Assembly (NCBI RefSeq): GCF_932276165.1
Contig: NC_063995.1
Coordinates: forward strand, 5,952,001-6,016,000
Origin: Plutella xylostella
Taxonomy: Eukaryota > Arthropoda > Insecta > Lepidoptera > Plutellidae
Direction: 5' to 3'
DNA: 64,000 bases
The notes under the pieces were generated by a model. It did no database searches and was not told the origin of the DNA. It saw only the letters and a list, made by a program, of their open reading frames with translations. Shown here piece by piece: positions 62,248 to 64,000 of the stretch; positions within the stretch are counted from its first letter, which is position 1; every line of letters begins with the position of its first letter. Position numbers and translations under genes: made by a program.

Positions 62248-62439
62248 ATTATTTTATTTTATAGTTTTTAGTTTATTTGCAATAAATTTCAATCAAAAGT
62301 AAGGTGCAAATGATACCAAAAAGTCCTACTAATCAATACGAATCATTCAAGCCTAAACACGAAGTAGTTGCTATATACCGTTGAGGAGTTCCCCTGACTG
62401 CCTTCCGTTTCCATCATCGGATCAGCTCAAGGTCACCAT

Positions 62440-62760
62440 CATATTTTTTTATTATAAGAACTTTATTTACGTTCGTAATTTCATTAGAATCGGTTAATAT
62501 GTGCCCAAAATGGAAATTCATACCCTGTTTTTACCCCTTTACCCACCCTTGGGGGTGAGATAAAATTCTGAAAAAAAAATGGGACCACCTGGGAGCTCAA
62601 CCCAATACAACAAAAAAAGAATTTTCAAAATCGGTTCATAAACGGCGGAGTAATCGGTGAACATACATAAAAAAAAATATAAAAAAAAAAAAAAAAGATC
62701 CCGACGAATTGAGAACCTCCTCCTTTTTTGAAGTCGGTTAAAAACAGATCCGCGATAGGA
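62440..62760 (+). repeat. A-rich dispersed repeat
   Basis: Blocks TTCATTAGAATCGGTTAAT, an AAAAAA-rich tract at 62660-62697 and GAGAACCTCCTCC before TTTTTTGAAGTCGGTT form a repeat common in lepidopteran genomes. Its class is uncertain. Confidence 0.45.
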
Positions 62761-63046
62761 TATATTAATAAATTAAAAACCTTCACATTAACGCGCGTCT
62801 TAGGTTTTTTGTTTTTGTTTATAACATATTTAAATGTTTATGATTAATTATCCTTTTGTTAAAGTAAGAAAATTTGAATTAAGGGTAATTTTATAGTAAC
62901 AGCCTTACATAATAAATAAATATGAATCTTTATTGTTATTTTACTAAAGTATACTCAGTTTTTTCGTCCTTTGGCGACCCCCCTACAGAAGCTTCGCGAC
63001 CCCCCAGGGGGTCGCGACCCACAGGTTGAAAAACACTGACGTAGAC

Positions 63047-63213
63047 TACAGATTAACAATGTTGTTACTATTTTGTCAGTTTGACACTGACACTGATATG
63101 ACACTACTGACAGGTCTGACAGTTTAAAATAATCCACGGCCTCGATCGAACCTGAATTTTGGCAACAAAAATAAAAGAAATTTAATAATTTCTGTGCTCA
63201 GAAACCTGTGAAA
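63047..63213 (+). promoter_or_regulatory. short upstream region of the TMBIM4-like gene
   Basis: Only 167 bases separate the hAT target duplication from the ATG. They include repeated TGACACTGACA-type motifs and no TATA box at a proper distance. The promoter may extend into the transposon. Confidence 0.35.
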
Positions 63214-63954
63214 ATGGCATCGATACCGCTAATGTACGCGCAAGAAGATATAGAAGGTGGAGGAAAGGAATCTATCGAGGTATCGTAAAGTAAATTATAA
63301 TTATGGATTGCGCCATTATACGATAAAAGAGTTTCTTGTTTTCGACACGTATTATCAATAACAAATCCGCCTAATGATCTGAGTCTTTGCTTAGCTCAAT
63401 ATTCACGCAGACTTATTGTATGTTCGATAGGATTTCGATCAAAAGTAGTTATTTAGTTTCACAGAAACTTACCTTATGGAAAAAATAAGATAAGGTTAAT
63501 CAAACATCTACACAAAACCTTGTAAGGTGACAACCATTTTGAATAAGTATAGATTTTCCTCTAAATTTCATTTTCATACCTACATAATATGTAGTATTGA
63601 TTCAAAAAATGCAATACTTACCTGTATACATATACCTGAATTACTTATAAATTACTATTTTCTTTTTACAATCTGTTACCCTAGAAAATTTGGGTGGATT
63701 GAGTGAAACATTATGTTCAAGATTTCAACCTGCCCTATTGTATTGATGCACTAGCCAATGAATGTATTTACATAGTAATCTGTTTAACAGGATGATTTTG
63801 CATACCGCAATAATGTCAAGAATGCAGACAAGCACATTCGCCTGGGGTTCATCAGGAAGGTGTATGGGTTGCTGTCGGTGCAACTGCTGTTCACTACCGT
63901 CATCTCTGCCGTGTTCATGCTCTGCAAGCCTGTGCAACTATTCATCCATCAGAA
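63214..63954 (+). CDS. Tmbim4: Lifeguard-4/TMBIM4-like membrane protein, first two exons
   Basis: Exon 1 (63214-63279) starts MASIPLMYAQEDIEGG and ends at GAG|GTATCG. Exon 2 (63791-63954) begins after TTTAACAG and reads DDFAYRNNVKNADKHIRLGF, then IRKVYGLLSVQLLFTTVISA and a hydrophobic segment, ending at CAGAA|GTAAGT. The join is in frame. The motif (acidic)DDF-Y, then HIR-FIRKVY-LLS-QLL-T, matches the start of TMBIM4 (Golgi anti-apoptotic protein, Bax-inhibitor-1 family), followed by its first membrane helix. Family members are multi-pass Golgi/ER proteins that affect Ca2+ release and cell death. The remaining helices lie beyond the window, so the entry is partial. The family call is firm; TMBIM4 rather than another Lifeguard member is likely. 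Confidence 0.85.
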
Positions 63955-64000
63955 GTAAGTTTGTTATTGCAACTAAAACTGGACACCAATCCATATATCA

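Larger units (their letters stand above)
59486..63038. mobile_element. composite hAT element with 8-bp target duplication
   Basis: The ends CAGTGTTTTTCAACCT and AGGTTGAAAAACACTG are exact inverted repeats, followed inward by GCGACCCCC-type motifs typical of hAT (Charlie/Tip100-like) ends. The duplication ACGTAGAC is exact at 59478-59485 and 63039-63046. No hAT transposase is visible; the 3.5 kb interior is filled by two reverse-transcriptase remnants, a perfect hairpin and an A-rich repeat. Confidence 0.85.

Overview
The window is nuclear DNA of a moth or butterfly (Lepidoptera). The main evidence is a complete acetylcholinesterase-1 gene whose residue numbering matches lepidopteran ace-1. 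Two compact multi-exon secretory genes with GT-AG introns, AT-rich intergenic DNA and many repeats of lepidopteran type agree with this. I saw no bacterial or viral genome content.

Layout: 4.5-13.0 kb holds two tandem minus-strand genes for small secreted, cysteine-free proteins of the TULIP (takeout/JHBP or mite group-7 allergen-like) type. Both have seven coding exons with the same series of intron phases, and a non-coding 5' exon. 16.5-19.3 kb holds ace-1 (minus strand, three coding exons, GPI-anchored AChE1), with a possible upstream exon at 22.4 kb. From about 19.3 to 63 kb there is no complete host gene. I see three orphan exon-like blocks (29.4, 48.8 and 51.1 kb), a very CpG-rich block (49.9-50.7 kb) and a dense set of transposable elements. 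The first two exons of a plus-strand Lifeguard-4/TMBIM4-type gene (Bax-inhibitor family) begin at 63.2 kb and run off the right edge.

The most striking structures are mobile DNA. (1) Two related foldback elements (31770-33206 and 33279-34453) lie in opposite orientation, each flanked by its own 9-bp target duplication. One is nested inside a Harbinger-like MITE with a TTA duplication, so 31.8-34.5 kb forms a giant imperfect palindrome. (2) A hAT element with an 8-bp target duplication (59486-63038) carries two unrelated non-LTR reverse-transcriptase remnants and a perfect 124-bp-arm hairpin. It ends about 175 bp before the TMBIM4 start codon. (3) A TA-flanked element at 43005-44657 has about 572-bp terminal inverted repeats. 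A small MITE family with CACTCACGAG ends occurs at least six times and sits at the same internal place in both foldback elements.

The host genes do not form one pathway: they are two lipid-binding-fold secreted proteins, one synaptic esterase and one membrane protein of the anti-apoptotic/Ca2+-leak family. All exon boundaries were read by eye from splice sites and frame; no alignment or search was run.
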